Assembly (NCBI GenBank): GCA_937920475.1
Contig: CALEUX010000014.1
Span: 1-64,000, forward strand
DNA: 64,000 bases
Source of the DNA: an uncultured Marinilabiliaceae bacterium
Lineage (GTDB): Bacteria > Bacteroidota > Bacteroidia > Bacteroidales > Marinilabiliaceae
Direction of reading: 5' to 3'
The notes under the pieces are model-generated. The model worked only from the letters and a program-made list of their open reading frames with translations, ran no database searches and was not told the DNA's origin. The translations under genes and the position numbers were made by a program. Of the stretch, positions 35,108 through 46,161 are shown in pieces. Position 1 is the stretch's first letter. Every line of letters starts with the position of its first letter.

Positions 35108-36856
35108 ATGATGACCGATATACTTAACAAAATAATCAGTCTTTTCATTTCTGAACAAGATGAAAAAGCCGATATGGATACAAAAGTTAAATCTCTGTTG
35201 CTGAATCTGGCAGGATTGGTTTTTACACTGATTGTTTTGGTTGAAGGTATCTGGTCGCTCATTGATGAGCACATTGAGCTGGCAATTCCGTTTCTGGCAT
35301 TGAGTTTTGTTTTAGCAATGAATTATCTGTATTTAAAAAAGTTTACAGGAATATTTCATCAGAACTTTTTAATATTTATAATTTTTCTAACCTGCTCGTT
35401 GTTTATCATTCTGGGAGGTAATACAAAAATGGGAATTGTGTGGTCAGTTTTCTTTCCATTTTTCACTACTGCTCTTAGCGGACGTAAAACAGGAACTTAC
35501 TGGTCGTTGGGGTTGTTTGGCATGATGATTATTCACTTTTTCGTGCTTCAGAAACTGGCTCCATTAACACAAAGCTACACCTTCCCTCAAATAATTTATT
35601 ATTCTGTTATTTATATCATTGCCCTAATACTGGCTTATGCCTTTCAGTTTATCCGCTCTGAGGTTTTACTCGAAAAAGAACGAATTATTCTGGACTCACA
35701 GAATCAGAATAAAGCTCAGGAAGAATTGATTTCCCGCTTATCACACCAAATACGTACCCCATTAAGTAACATTACCGGGATTTTAGATATGCTGGAAGCA
35801 TCGCCCATGAATGATGAGCAAAGAGATTATATTAACACCATACATGCATCGGCCAACAATCTGGTAAGTGTAGTTAATAATCTGGTGATGGCGTCAAAAG
35901 CCGGCATTCCTGAACCTCAGGAAATTACCAATTTCAATCTTTACAATACAGTTAACAATGTACTACGGCTCTTTCCATACGAACACAGTAAAACGAGGTT
36001 TAATTTATCGCTTGCTGCCGATATTCCTGGGCAATTAACCGGAAATAGTATTAAATTGAAACAGATTTTACTGAATTTGATTAACAGCATCATCCGCCAT
36101 AACAAAACCGATCATAAACAAATAACCCTCGAAGTATCGCGTATTGACACTATGCCTGGAAAGATTGAACTGGTTTTCAGAATAATCAGCAATTTCGTAT
36201 ATACCTCCTCAAAAGGAGACGTCAGCAACACAGAGGATTTCTTTAACTATCAGGACTTTTTAAGATTGAATGCCGGTAAGATAATCAACTATCTCGACCT
36301 CGGCATTACCCAGAAAATCATCGAAATAGACGGGCATTCGCTCAATATTATACCACACCCCGACAAAACGGTCTTTGAGTTTGGTGCTGTTTTTACTACC
36401 GCATCCTCAAATTTTGCAAATTTTACAGCTCCTGAGAAAGTTAAGAAAGTTGAAACAGCCTTTAAGCCAAGGGTTGATATGAAAAGTGCCAGTATTTTGC
36501 TAGTGGAAGATAATTTTAGCAACCAACAAATTATTTCGCTATATATAAGAAATGAGGTAAGCAAAATTGACATTGCTTTTAATGGCAAAGAAGCCCTTGA
36601 AAAATTTGGCCTTGCAAAATACGACCTGATTCTGATGGACGTTCAGATGCCAATTATGGATGGCTTTAAAGCTACCCAAAAAATCAGAGAGATAGAAAAA
36701 AGTACCAATACGCATATACCTATAATTGCAGTAACAGCCAATGCGTTTCCAGAGGATAAAGAAAGATGTCTGGTTGCCGGAATGGATGATTATATTAGTA
36801 AACCATTCCAGCCTGAAGAGTTAATTTCAAAAATCAGGGAGCATTTGTCGAGTTAA
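35108..36856 (+). CDS. Hybrid sensor histidine kinase with degenerate ATPase domain
   Basis: 582 residues. Six membrane helices (about residues 28-190) precede an H box (SRLSHQIRTPLSNITG) and a dimerisation helix pair. The ATPase region keeps an N-box-like NLINSIIRHN but lacks the G1 motif DxGxG, and the G2 loop GxGLGL is reduced to YLDLGITQKIIEIDG. The C-terminal receiver domain is intact (VEDNFSNQQ, LILMDVQMPIMDG, TANAF, YISKPF). ATP binding is therefore doubtful. The protein may act as a phosphatase or phosphorelay acceptor. Its stop overlaps that of the convergent propeller gene (TTAA). Confidence 0.88.
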   Translation: MMTDILNKIISLFISEQDEKADMDTKVKSLLLNLAGLVFTLIVLVEGIWSLIDEHIELAIPFLALSFVLAMNYLYLKKFTGIFHQNFLIFIIFLTCSLFIILGGNTKMGIVWSVFFPFFTTALSGRKTGTYWSLGLFGMMIIHFFVLQKLAPLTQSYTFPQIIYYSVIYIIALILAYAFQFIRSEVLLEKERIILDSQNQNKAQEELISRLSHQIRTPLSNITGILDMLEASPMNDEQRDYINTIHASANNLVSVVNNLVMASKAGIPEPQEITNFNLYNTVNNVLRLFPYEHSKTRFNLSLAADIPGQLTGNSIKLKQILLNLINSIIRHNKTDHKQITLEVSRIDTMPGKIELVFRIISNFVYTSSKGDVSNTEDFFNYQDFLRLNAGKIINYLDLGITQKIIEIDGHSLNIIPHPDKTVFEFGAVFTTASSNFANFTAPEKVKKVETAFKPRVDMKSASILLVEDNFSNQQIISLYIRNEVSKIDIAFNGKEALEKFGLAKYDLILMDVQMPIMDGFKATQKIREIEKSTNTHIPIIAVTANAFPEDKERCLVAGMDDYISKPFQPEELISKIREHLSS

Positions 36857-39800
36857 GATTCTCTTGATGGGCGAAAACCCAAGATTAAAATATCATCTAC
36901 CTGTTCGTTTTCTCCTTTCCACTCTTCAAGTTTCTGATGAAGAATGGCTTTTTGGTCGTCGGTTGACAACTGGTGAATGTTCAGCAACAAGTGACGAAAA
37001 CGGCGATATTTAAACTTCTTCATATCGGGGCCGCCAAACTGGTCGACATAACCATCTGAAAATAAATAAATCATATCGGTTTTCTCCACCATAATCCTTA
37101 CAGAATCAAAAGCTGCAGCACTTTGTTCGGTAAATCTTCCCAATGGATAACGATTCCCTTTGTAAGTTAGAATTTCATTATTTCTTATCAGGTAAAGTTC
37201 ATTAACAGCACCGGCATAATCTAAAATGCCATTTTGGTGATCAATAATACAAAGCCCCATATCCATGCCATCTCTCAGTGTAACCAGGCCTTCATCATAA
37301 ACCGCAGGGTCGGAGTTTAATGTCCGCTCAAGTTCAATATTCATTATTTCCAGTATCCGGGCCGGATTCTCCTCATTTTTACCTTCAATAATACTTTTAA
37401 GCAAATCCATTCCAATAATCGACATAAATGCACCGGGAACCCCATGCCCGGTACAGTCAACAACAGCAATGTATGTTTTTACGCCATTATCAAAAACATA
37501 ATAAAAATCTCCACTTACCATATCTCTTGGCCTAAAGTAAACAAACGATTTTGGGAGAGAATCTCTCAGCCGTTTTTCCGTTGGAATCATGGCTGATTGT
37601 ATACGGGTGGCATAAGAAATACTATCAGTAAGACTCTGATTAATCCGCGATAGGGTTTCCCTTTGAGCTTCAAGCCGCTTTTTATCCTGATTTTTTTCGG
37701 TAAGAGTTCTGTTTGCCTTTCGGTAATGCCTTATGCGGTAGTTTACAAACATTTGAATAACAAAAACAATAACCAGCAAATAAAAAGCATAAGCATAACC
37801 AGTCATCCACAATGGAGGATCAATAATCAGCGGAAATTCGAGGGGTTCGGTATTCCAGGTTAAATCATTATTGGAAGCTATTATTTTTAACTTGTATTCG
37901 CCCGGCATAATATTGGAGAATGTAACCTGATTGCTTTTGGTTACCGGTCGCCAATCTATATCGTAGCCTTCAAGCATAATACGAAAATGATTTTTGCAGG
38001 GGTGAGTATATTCCAAAGCTGCAAAATTCACCTCCATCATCATTCCCGGGCGGTATTTAATCTTCGCACTCCTCATCCCATCATAAAAAACACTCTGACA
38101 ATCGCCTTTGATGCAGATTGAAATGCCGGTAATGGCAATTCGTGGGCGATGCAAATTGTAACTGATTGAATCAGGATTTATCCAGCACAAACCACTTACA
38201 CTTCCAAAAAACAGCTCTCCAGCAGGTGATTTAAAAGCACTTCCCTGGTTGAACACATGCCCGGGAATACCATCACTAACATCAAAGTTTTGAAGCGATT
38301 CATCGGGGGTTAAAAATGAAATTCCTTTCCCTGAGCTTAACCAAACCCGGTATGCTCTATCCACTAATATGCCGCTAACCATTTCATCTTTGAGCCCTTC
38401 AATGATGCGTGCTTTAAAAACTGATGCCGAATCCTCTTCCAACATAAACATACCTGATCTTGTTCCCACCCAAAGACGTGATGCCTGATCCATTTCAAGA
38501 GATAAAACCTGCTGATTCAATTCAGGTAAAGGCTTGCTCAGCGTAACCGGATTGAGCAAACCGGTACGCAAATCGTAATAACACAATCCCTCTCCCGTTC
38601 CTATCCATACTCTTTGGCCATTATCGGGCAACAAAACATTAATCTCGTCAGATAGCAAATTCCAATGATCTTCTTTAAAGAAGCTCATAACGCGGCCATT
38701 TAAATACCGGTAAAGTCCAAAATGGGTTCCAAACCAAAGAGCACCGGTTTTATCCTTAACTATGGCCATTATCTGATTGTTCTTTAAAAGGGTAGTATAT
38801 TTGGCATCATAACCATAATTAAATTCTTCAACCTCGCGCTGGTCTCCACCTATTATATAAACCCCAGAATTAGTTCCAAACCAAAACTGTCCATTGTCGT
38901 CTTTAAAAATTGAATAAACAGCATCATCTTCATTCTTGTATTGCTCCTTATTCATTGTAAAATTACGGAACGTCCGGGTTTCTCTATCAAGAACATAAAC
39001 CCCACTGGTTAGGGTTCCCATCCAAACTTTGCCATGATTATCAAAATAAACCGATTGAACATTGTAGCAACGTAATGGCCAATCCTTCGAATCGCTTTCA
39101 GCAATGGATGAGAATTTTGGAGGAGTTGTTGAAAGCTTAAACAAGCCATTAAACCTGGTGCCAATCCAAATTATTCCAGAGGCATCCTCAATGACCGAGG
39201 TCACTTCATAAGGAACAACAGAATATTCGTCTGATGGTTTTCTTCTCACTATTTCATGAACCATATTCTCGGGACGAAACTTTTCGAGCCCCTTTTTAGT
39301 TCCCACCCAAATTCGTCCTCGTTTGTCGGCATATACAGCATTAACAGCCAGTTCTGACCCCGGATAGCTTTTAGGTGCAACAGGAAGCAGGTTAATAGAG
39401 GGCTCGAATAAACGTAAGCCCGAATGGGTAGCAGCTAAAAACAATCCATCACCTACTTTAATAATATCGGAAACTAAATCGCTGCATTTAAATTTTGAGT
39501 TGCCATTAACAAATAATCGTTCAAAAGTTCCCTGATTAATTAAAAATCGGTTTATCCCATCCTTGGTACCAACTAGAAGCGACGTATCGCTCTCATAAAC
39601 AATTGGGTAACCAAATGAAACCGTTCGCTTAAAAAGGTTGGAAAAATGGCCATAATTGGTAAAATCGTCGGTATTGGAATAATATCGGCTTAAGTAATTT
39701 TCTGTTTTAATCCAAATTTCTCCTTTTGGAGAGATATAAAAACCCAACACATCGTTTTCGGGTAGCGACCTTGAGTTCCCGGGTTCATTCATGTAAGTAT

Positions 39801-40152
39801 TAAAAACACCTGTAGCTCTGCTATAAACGCTTAAACCTCCTTTGCGTGTTCCAATCCAAATATTTCCTTCTTTATCCTCGTTAATGGCTAAAATATAGTT
39901 CCCCGAAATCGAATTCAAATCTTTATTAAACCTGAAAACTTCAAATTTTGATCCATCATACCGGTTTAACCCATCCTGGGTACCAATCCATAAAAAGCCC
40001 TTACTATCCTGATATATAGCAATAACCGAATTGCTCGACAATCCATCAGATATGGTAAACTGTCGTGTAGAGTAAACCGCATCCTGACTCATTGTCGGGA
40101 AAAACTGAATAAAAAGCAATAAAACCAATACTAATCGTAAAAAATATCTCAC
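36853..40152 (-). CDS. Beta-propeller sensor with SpoIIE/PP2C-type serine phosphatase output
   Basis: 1099 residues, GTG start followed by a signal peptide (RLVLVLLLFIQFFPTMSQ). Periplasmic part: about a dozen regulator-propeller repeats (YQDSKGFLWIGTQDGLNRYD and similar with IWIGT or LWVGT), then a Y_Y_Y domain (FSNIMPGEYKLKIIASNN). One membrane helix (YAFYLLVIVFVIQMFV) leads to a coiled coil and a cytoplasmic PP2C domain with DMVSGDFYYVF, VVDCTGHGVPGAFMSIIG and FSDGYVDQFGG, the metal-binding Asp residues. It probably senses an extracellular ligand and dephosphorylates a serine on a target such as an anti-sigma antagonist. No partner is encoded beside it. Confidence 0.93.
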   Translation of the reverse strand: MRYFLRLVLVLLLFIQFFPTMSQDAVYSTRQFTISDGLSSNSVIAIYQDSKGFLWIGTQDGLNRYDGSKFEVFRFNKDLNSISGNYILAINEDKEGNIWIGTRKGGLSVYSRATGVFNTYMNEPGNSRSLPENDVLGFYISPKGEIWIKTENYLSRYYSNTDDFTNYGHFSNLFKRTVSFGYPIVYESDTSLLVGTKDGINRFLINQGTFERLFVNGNSKFKCSDLVSDIIKVGDGLFLAATHSGLRLFEPSINLLPVAPKSYPGSELAVNAVYADKRGRIWVGTKKGLEKFRPENMVHEIVRRKPSDEYSVVPYEVTSVIEDASGIIWIGTRFNGLFKLSTTPPKFSSIAESDSKDWPLRCYNVQSVYFDNHGKVWMGTLTSGVYVLDRETRTFRNFTMNKEQYKNEDDAVYSIFKDDNGQFWFGTNSGVYIIGGDQREVEEFNYGYDAKYTTLLKNNQIMAIVKDKTGALWFGTHFGLYRYLNGRVMSFFKEDHWNLLSDEINVLLPDNGQRVWIGTGEGLCYYDLRTGLLNPVTLSKPLPELNQQVLSLEMDQASRLWVGTRSGMFMLEEDSASVFKARIIEGLKDEMVSGILVDRAYRVWLSSGKGISFLTPDESLQNFDVSDGIPGHVFNQGSAFKSPAGELFFGSVSGLCWINPDSISYNLHRPRIAITGISICIKGDCQSVFYDGMRSAKIKYRPGMMMEVNFAALEYTHPCKNHFRIMLEGYDIDWRPVTKSNQVTFSNIMPGEYKLKIIASNNDLTWNTEPLEFPLIIDPPLWMTGYAYAFYLLVIVFVIQMFVNYRIRHYRKANRTLTEKNQDKKRLEAQRETLSRINQSLTDSISYATRIQSAMIPTEKRLRDSLPKSFVYFRPRDMVSGDFYYVFDNGVKTYIAVVDCTGHGVPGAFMSIIGMDLLKSIIEGKNEENPARILEIMNIELERTLNSDPAVYDEGLVTLRDGMDMGLCIIDHQNGILDYAGAVNELYLIRNNEILTYKGNRYPLGRFTEQSAAAFDSVRIMVEKTDMIYLFSDGYVDQFGGPDMKKFKYRRFRHLLLNIHQLSTDDQKAILHQKLEEWKGENEQVDDILILGFRPSRES

Positions 40153-40447
40153 CTATAAATGCTTTTTTAGTTCAAACCGCAAATATGTTCAATTTAGCAA
40201 AAAGCCACAACAAAAATTAACAATTCGCCCTTAAAGATTTCACCAAAATTCTTACAATGAACTTATTAACCTTGACATATTTAATAATAAATGGTGTATT
40301 GTGTAATTATCATTATCAATATAGCATGATTACATTTGAGTAGTTTGTTAAGATTACAGCTATCATAAACAGTATATTTAATTGATAATTAGAAACTTTA
40401 CTTAGTTAGAACAGAACTGTATACGCAAAAACCTTTAATTTGGATAT
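40153..40447. other. AT-rich intergenic region upstream of the propeller phosphatase
   Basis: Contains the promoter region of the minus-strand gene ending at 40152; CATATTTG near 40180 is one base off the -7 box. No frame, repeat or RNA structure stands out. Confidence 0.5.
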
Positions 40448-40490
40448 AAAAAAACGAAGGAAAATGCTAAATAATTAACATCTTCCTTCG
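40448..40490 (-). terminator. Rho-independent terminator of gltA
   Basis: Minus-strand stem CGAAGGAA/TTCCTTCG, extended by further pairs past one mismatch, then seven T. It is 70 bases past the gltA stop. Confidence 0.88.
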
Positions 40491-40560
40491 AATATAGATT
40501 TAATTGCACTGCTTGAGTTATATCATTTAAGAATATTGATTAACTAACAGTTGCTAATAA

Positions 40561-41886
40561 TCACTTCAAATCTTCGGGTTTTATATCGGCTTTATTAATA
40601 AACCACTCCAGCGTTTGAGAACTTGGCCTTTCAAGTGGCGAACCATACATCCTGTCCCATATTAATGACGAGAGGACTCCCAAAGCTCTGGATACACCAA
40701 ATAAAACGGTATAAATTCCATGCTCGGTAATCCCATAACTCGACAAAAGACTTCCTGAAATAGCATCAACGTTGGGATATGGATTTTTCACCTTTCCAGT
40801 GGCCAACAATACATCAGGTACTACTTCGTATATCTTTCGTACCAGTTTAATCATGGGTGCATTTGGAATATACTTATTGGCAAAATTCAATTGCTCCATA
40901 AATCTCGGGTCGGTTTTTCGCAATACAGCATGACCGTAACCAGGTATAACCCGCCCCTGCTCAATGGTATTGAGCGCGTAATCACGTATTTGTTCTTCCG
41001 ATGGGTCATTGGTTCCCAATTCTTTAATTAAGTCGTTTAACCACCTCATAACATCCTGATTGGCCATTCCATGCAGAGGCCCAGCCAAACCGTTCATACC
41101 TGCCGAGAAACTATAATAGGGATTCGACAATGCTGACCCAACGAGATGCGTTGCATGAGCTGAAACATTACCTCCTTCATGATCGGCATGTAAAACCATA
41201 TAAAGCCGCATCAACCGTTTAACCTCCTCGCTTTCGTAACCCATCATATGGGCCAGATTTCCTGCCCAATCCAACGATGGATCGGCGGGAATATATTGTT
41301 CGTTATGGTAAACTCTTCGGTAGATATAGGCTGCAATGACGGGTAACCGACTAATTAAATCCATAACGCCTTCGTACATAGGATCCCAATAGTCTTTTTT
41401 GTCCATTCCATCGGTATAGGCTTTCCTGAAATGCGATTCAGTACTCATGGCCAGAATGGCTGTATTAAACTGAATCATAGGGTGAGCGCTTTTGGGAAGA
41501 GCATTAATAACATCAAAGGCATGGTGCGGAATACCCTGGGCCCGGCGCGACCATTCAGTAGAGATAAAATCAACCTGTTGCTGGGTTGGGACTTCGCCCA
41601 CAAGCATTAAATAAAATAATCCTTCAGGTAAGGGTTCTCCATCAGGACTTATTTTTGGTAAATTCGCTCTCAGTTCAGGGATGGAATGTTCTCTGAATCG
41701 GATTCCCTCTTCGGCATCGAGTTTAGAAGTATCAGTTAAAAGGGCGTTGATTCCTTTCATTCCTGATAACACCTGGTCTAAAGTAATTTGCTGTATTACT
41801 TTATCGCCATGTTCGCGAATAAGTTTTTTGAGCATCTCAGCCTTAGGACGGCCAACCTCTAATAATCTCTGCTTAACGGGATCCAT
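40561..41886 (-). CDS. gltA: Citrate synthase, eukaryote-like (mitochondrial) type
   Basis: 441 residues. The active-site segments are LHADHEGGNVSAHATHLVGS, PGYGHAVLRKTDPRF and NPYPNVDAISG, carrying the two His and the Asp of citrate synthases. Wording such as PGYGHAVLRKTDPR, VLLATGKVKNPYPNVD and YTVLFGVSRALGVLSSLIW follows mitochondrial citrate synthase far more closely than E. coli GltA. Similar enzymes are known from Geobacter. It condenses oxaloacetate and acetyl-CoA in the TCA cycle. It lies behind eno with its own terminator; eno also has one, so it is likely transcribed alone. Confidence 0.95.
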   Translation of the reverse strand: MDPVKQRLLEVGRPKAEMLKKLIREHGDKVIQQITLDQVLSGMKGINALLTDTSKLDAEEGIRFREHSIPELRANLPKISPDGEPLPEGLFYLMLVGEVPTQQQVDFISTEWSRRAQGIPHHAFDVINALPKSAHPMIQFNTAILAMSTESHFRKAYTDGMDKKDYWDPMYEGVMDLISRLPVIAAYIYRRVYHNEQYIPADPSLDWAGNLAHMMGYESEEVKRLMRLYMVLHADHEGGNVSAHATHLVGSALSNPYYSFSAGMNGLAGPLHGMANQDVMRWLNDLIKELGTNDPSEEQIRDYALNTIEQGRVIPGYGHAVLRKTDPRFMEQLNFANKYIPNAPMIKLVRKIYEVVPDVLLATGKVKNPYPNVDAISGSLLSSYGITEHGIYTVLFGVSRALGVLSSLIWDRMYGSPLERPSSQTLEWFINKADIKPEDLK

Positions 41887-42006
41887 AGTTAATTAGTTTT
41901 TTGTTATTTATAATTAGGTCACTTAAAGATTCTTTATGTAAATAACAGATATTAAACCTTTTTGTTCTTTATTAAAGCATGCCTTCAATTTACAAAACCT
42001 TTATAA

Positions 42007-42040
42007 CAAAAAAAACTGCCCCACCAAGGCAGAGCAGTTC
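42007..42040 (-). terminator. Rho-independent terminator of eno
   Basis: Minus-strand stem AACTGC/GCAGTT followed by a T run of eight, 24 bases past the eno stop. Confidence 0.8.
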
Positions 42041-42063
42041 TTAAAACAAATAGGCAATTAAGA

Positions 42064-43395
<1,332 letters not shown>

Positions 43396-43403
43396 TTAAT
43401 CAA

Positions 43404-43438
43404 ATAAAAAAAGGATAAAGCATAACTCTTTATCCCTT
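43404..43438 (-). terminator. Terminator at the end of the ribosomal protein cluster
   Basis: Minus-strand stem GGATAAAG/CTTTATCC with a seven-base loop and a seven-T tail, 54 bases past the rplQ stop. It separates the ribosomal genes from eno. Confidence 0.9.
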
Positions 43439-43491
43439 TAAATAAGAACTTAACCTATAAGATCGAACTTATGTAGATCTGAGGTAACATA

Positions 43492-44004
43492 TTATTCTTC
43501 CGGAGCAACTTCAGGAGCAGCCTCTTCCTTAGCAGGAGCAGCTTTCTTTGCAGGAGCTTCAGTTACAGCAGCAGTAGCTTTTTTTCTTCCTCTACGGGTG
43601 GTAGATTTCTTTTTATCGCTACCGGTAGAAGCGGCCAGCATATTTTCGTTGTAATCAACCAGCTCAATATAACATATTTCGGCAGCATCGCCTAAACGGT
43701 TACCCAATTTAAGAATACGGGTGTAACCACCTGGACGGCTAGCTACTTTTTGAGATATTTCACGGAAGAGTTCAGAAACTGCCTCTTTGCTTTGTAAATA
43801 ACTAAAAACAATCCTTCTTGAATGAGTGGTATCATCTTTTGATTTGTTAATCAACGGTTCCACATACATTCTCAAGGCTTTAGCTTTGGCCACCGTGGTT
43901 TTAATCCGCTTATGCAAAATAAGCGAACTCGCCATGTTAGCAAGCATAGCTTTTCTGTGCGAGCTGGTTCTACCCAGGTGATTAATCTTTTTTTGATGTC
44001 TCAT
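43492..44004 (-). CDS. rplQ: Ribosomal protein L17
   Basis: 170 residues. The first 125 are the usual L17 core ([37 protein letters not shown]). The last 45 form a low-complexity tail of Lys, Ala, Pro and Glu that E. coli L17 lacks and that is common in Bacteroidetes. L17 lies near the exit tunnel. Last gene of the cluster, six bases after rpoA. Confidence 0.97.
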   Translation of the reverse strand: MRHQKKINHLGRTSSHRKAMLANMASSLILHKRIKTTVAKAKALRMYVEPLINKSKDDTTHSRRIVFSYLQSKEAVSELFREISQKVASRPGGYTRILKLGNRLGDAAEICYIELVDYNENMLAASTGSDKKKSTTRRGRKKATAAVTEAPAKKAAPAKEEAAPEVAPEE

Positions 44005-44010
44005 CGCGGT

Positions 44011-45003
44011 TTATTCCTTGTCTAATTTATACTTCATAATATCCATACCAAAATTGAGTCCAAGATTTTGAAGTAAATCATCCAGCTCGGTGAGTGATTT
44101 TTTACCAAAATTCCTGAATTTCAATAAATCGTTCCGGTTGTATTGAACCAATTCTCCTAATGTTTCCACATCAGCTGCTTTTAAGCAGTTAAGGGCACGA
44201 ACAGAAAGGTCAAGATCAACCAGTTTTGTCTTCAGAAGCTGACGCATATGCAATACTTCTTCATCAAATTCTTCATTTCCAAATTTCTCGTCCGAATCAA
44301 GGGTGATTTTCTCGTCAGAGAAAAGCATGAAGTGATAAATAAGAATTTTGGAAGCTTCTTTAAGAGCATCTTTTGGATGAATAGAACCATCGGTTGAAAT
44401 GTCGATGAGTAACTTTTCGTAGTCGGTTTTTTGTTCCACCCGGAAGTTCTCAACGGCGTATTTTACATTACGTACAGGCGTAAATATTGAGTCAATTGCA
44501 ATGGTTCCAAACTCTAACTCTGAATTACGATTCTCTTCGGCAGGAACATAACCTCTACCTTTTTGAATGGTAAGGGTCATTTGCAGATGGACTTCAGGAT
44601 TCATCCTGACAATAACCAATTCGGGGTTTAAAATCCGGAAGCTGGAAAGATACTGGTTCAAATCACCGGCAGTTAATTGCTCTTTGCCCGATACAGAAAC
44701 AGTAATTTTTTCGCCTTCACTATCGTCGGTGGTTTTCTTAAACCGAACCTGCTTCAGATTCAGTATTATTTCCGTAACATCATCCACCACTCCGGGGATG
44801 CTCGAAAACTCGTGATCAACACCTTCAATTTTGACAGTTGTAATCGCATAGCCCTCCAAAGAAGAGAGCAAGATTCTTCTTAAGGCATTTCCAACAGTAA
44901 TACCATATCCTGGCTCAAGAGGACGAAATTCGAAACGACCGAACTTGTCATCAGCATCAAGCATGATAACTTTATCAGGTTTTTGGAACGCTAATATTGC
45001 CAT
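44011..45003 (-). CDS. rpoA: RNA polymerase alpha subunit
   Basis: 330 residues. The N-terminal assembly domain contains [26 protein letters not shown]; the C-terminal domain (from about residue 255) has [23 protein letters not shown] and [15 protein letters not shown], which contact UP elements and activators. Standard place between rpsD and rplQ. Confidence 0.98.
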   Translation of the reverse strand: MAILAFQKPDKVIMLDADDKFGRFEFRPLEPGYGITVGNALRRILLSSLEGYAITTVKIEGVDHEFSSIPGVVDDVTEIILNLKQVRFKKTTDDSEGEKITVSVSGKEQLTAGDLNQYLSSFRILNPELVIVRMNPEVHLQMTLTIQKGRGYVPAEENRNSELEFGTIAIDSIFTPVRNVKYAVENFRVEQKTDYEKLLIDISTDGSIHPKDALKEASKILIYHFMLFSDEKITLDSDEKFGNEEFDEEVLHMRQLLKTKLVDLDLSVRALNCLKAADVETLGELVQYNRNDLLKFRNFGKKSLTELDDLLQNLGLNFGMDIMKYKLDKE

Positions 45004-45012
45004 AAGAATTAA

Positions 45013-45618
45013 TTATTTAGAGTACAATTCAACGATCAACTGTTCTTTAATATTTTCAGGTATTTCTGTTCTTTCGGGAACATTCAGAAACTTACCAGTC
45101 ATGGTATGCTGATCCCACTCCAGCCAGGAATACTTGTGAACACTTGAATTTGATAATGATGTATTAATCACTTCAAGCGATTTTGATTTTTCCCTTACGG
45201 CAATAATCTGACCAGCTTTTAGTGAATAAGAAGGTATGTTAACAACAGAACCATCTACAGTGATGTGACGGTGTGATACCAACTGGCGGGCTCCGGCACG
45301 TGTTGGTGCCAATCCCATACGATAAACTACGTTATCCAAACGCGATTCAAGCAAGCCTAACAAAACCTCACCTGTAATACCTTTACTGCGGGTAGCTCTG
45401 TCAAACAGGTTGCTAAATTGTCTTTCCAGAACACCATATGTATACTTCGCTTTTTGTTTTTCACGAAGTTGCATTCCGTATTCACTGGTTTTTTTTCTAC
45501 GGTTTACACCGTGTTGTCCCGGAGGATAATTCTTCTTTTCGAGATATTTATCGGCACCGTAAATTGCTTCTCCGAATTTACGTGCAATTTTTGACTTTGG
45601 ACCTATGTATCTAGCCAT
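45013..45618 (-). CDS. rpsD: Ribosomal protein S4
   Basis: 201 residues: [17 protein letters not shown] at the start and the S4 RNA-binding domain ([29 protein letters not shown] in two helices). S4 begins 30S assembly and in E. coli represses the alpha operon. The 143-base gap before it is by far the longest within this part of the cluster and carries inverted and tandem repeats, described separately. Confidence 0.98.
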   Translation of the reverse strand: MARYIGPKSKIARKFGEAIYGADKYLEKKNYPPGQHGVNRRKKTSEYGMQLREKQKAKYTYGVLERQFSNLFDRATRSKGITGEVLLGLLESRLDNVVYRMGLAPTRAGARQLVSHRHITVDGSVVNIPSYSLKAGQIIAVREKSKSLEVINTSLSNSSVHKYSWLEWDQHTMTGKFLNVPERTEIPENIKEQLIVELYSK

Positions 45619-45761
45619 TCTACTAAATTTTTGATTTTAAATTTTTGATTTTAAAAATTGAATTTGACAGCCGCAAGATTATAGAAGGAAGGTTTAATTT
45701 ATAACCAACCATAATTCAAAATTATCAATCAAAAATTTATGGTTAACAACTAGTAATGTAA
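45619..45761 (-). promoter_or_regulatory. Candidate regulatory leader of rpsD with competing stems
   Basis: In the transcript, AACCATAA (45714-45707 region) and TTATGGTT close a hairpin whose arms are at 45737-45744 and 45707-45714. The segment AAATTTTTGATT (45738-45727) lies partly in its stem and loop. The complementary AATCAAAAATTT occurs twice in tandem at 45639-45652 and 45625-45638, the last only seven bases before the rpsD ATG. Pairing of these would exclude the hairpin and cover the start region. Autoregulation by S4 is an inference. AT-rich repeats of this kind also occur as neutral sequence in Bacteroidetes. Confidence 0.45.
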
Positions 45762-46151
45762 TTATACCCTTCTGCGTTTTGGAGGGCGACAACCGTTATG
45801 AGGCATTGGTGTTACATCAACAATTTCGCTCACTTCAATTCCAGTTGAATGGATTGAACGAATTGCAGATTCACGACCGTTGCCCGGTCCCTTTACATAC
45901 ACTTTTACTTTTCTCAGGCCCAGGTCGTAAGCAACCTTAGCGCAATCGGCAGCTGCTACCTGAGCAGCATAAGGAGTGTTCTTTTTTGAACCTCTGAAAC
46001 CCATTTTGCCGGCACTTGACCAGGAGATAACCTGACCGTTAGCATTGGTCAGGCAAACGATGATGTTATTGAACGATGAGTGCACATGTGCTTGTCCAAT
46101 AGCATCAACTTTTACTATTTTCTTTTTCTGTGTTCCTGCCTTTTTAGCCAT
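45762..46151 (-). CDS. rpsK: Ribosomal protein S11
   Basis: 129 residues, with [26 protein letters not shown] and the C-terminal [18 protein letters not shown] split by a short linker. S11 forms part of the 30S platform and contacts the 3' end of 16S rRNA. Ten bases after rpsM. Confidence 0.98.
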   Translation of the reverse strand: MAKKAGTQKKKIVKVDAIGQAHVHSSFNNIIVCLTNANGQVISWSSAGKMGFRGSKKNTPYAAQVAAADCAKVAYDLGLRKVKVYVKGPGNGRESAIRSIHSTGIEVSEIVDVTPMPHNGCRPPKRRRV

Positions 46152-46161
46152 GTTTCAACGA

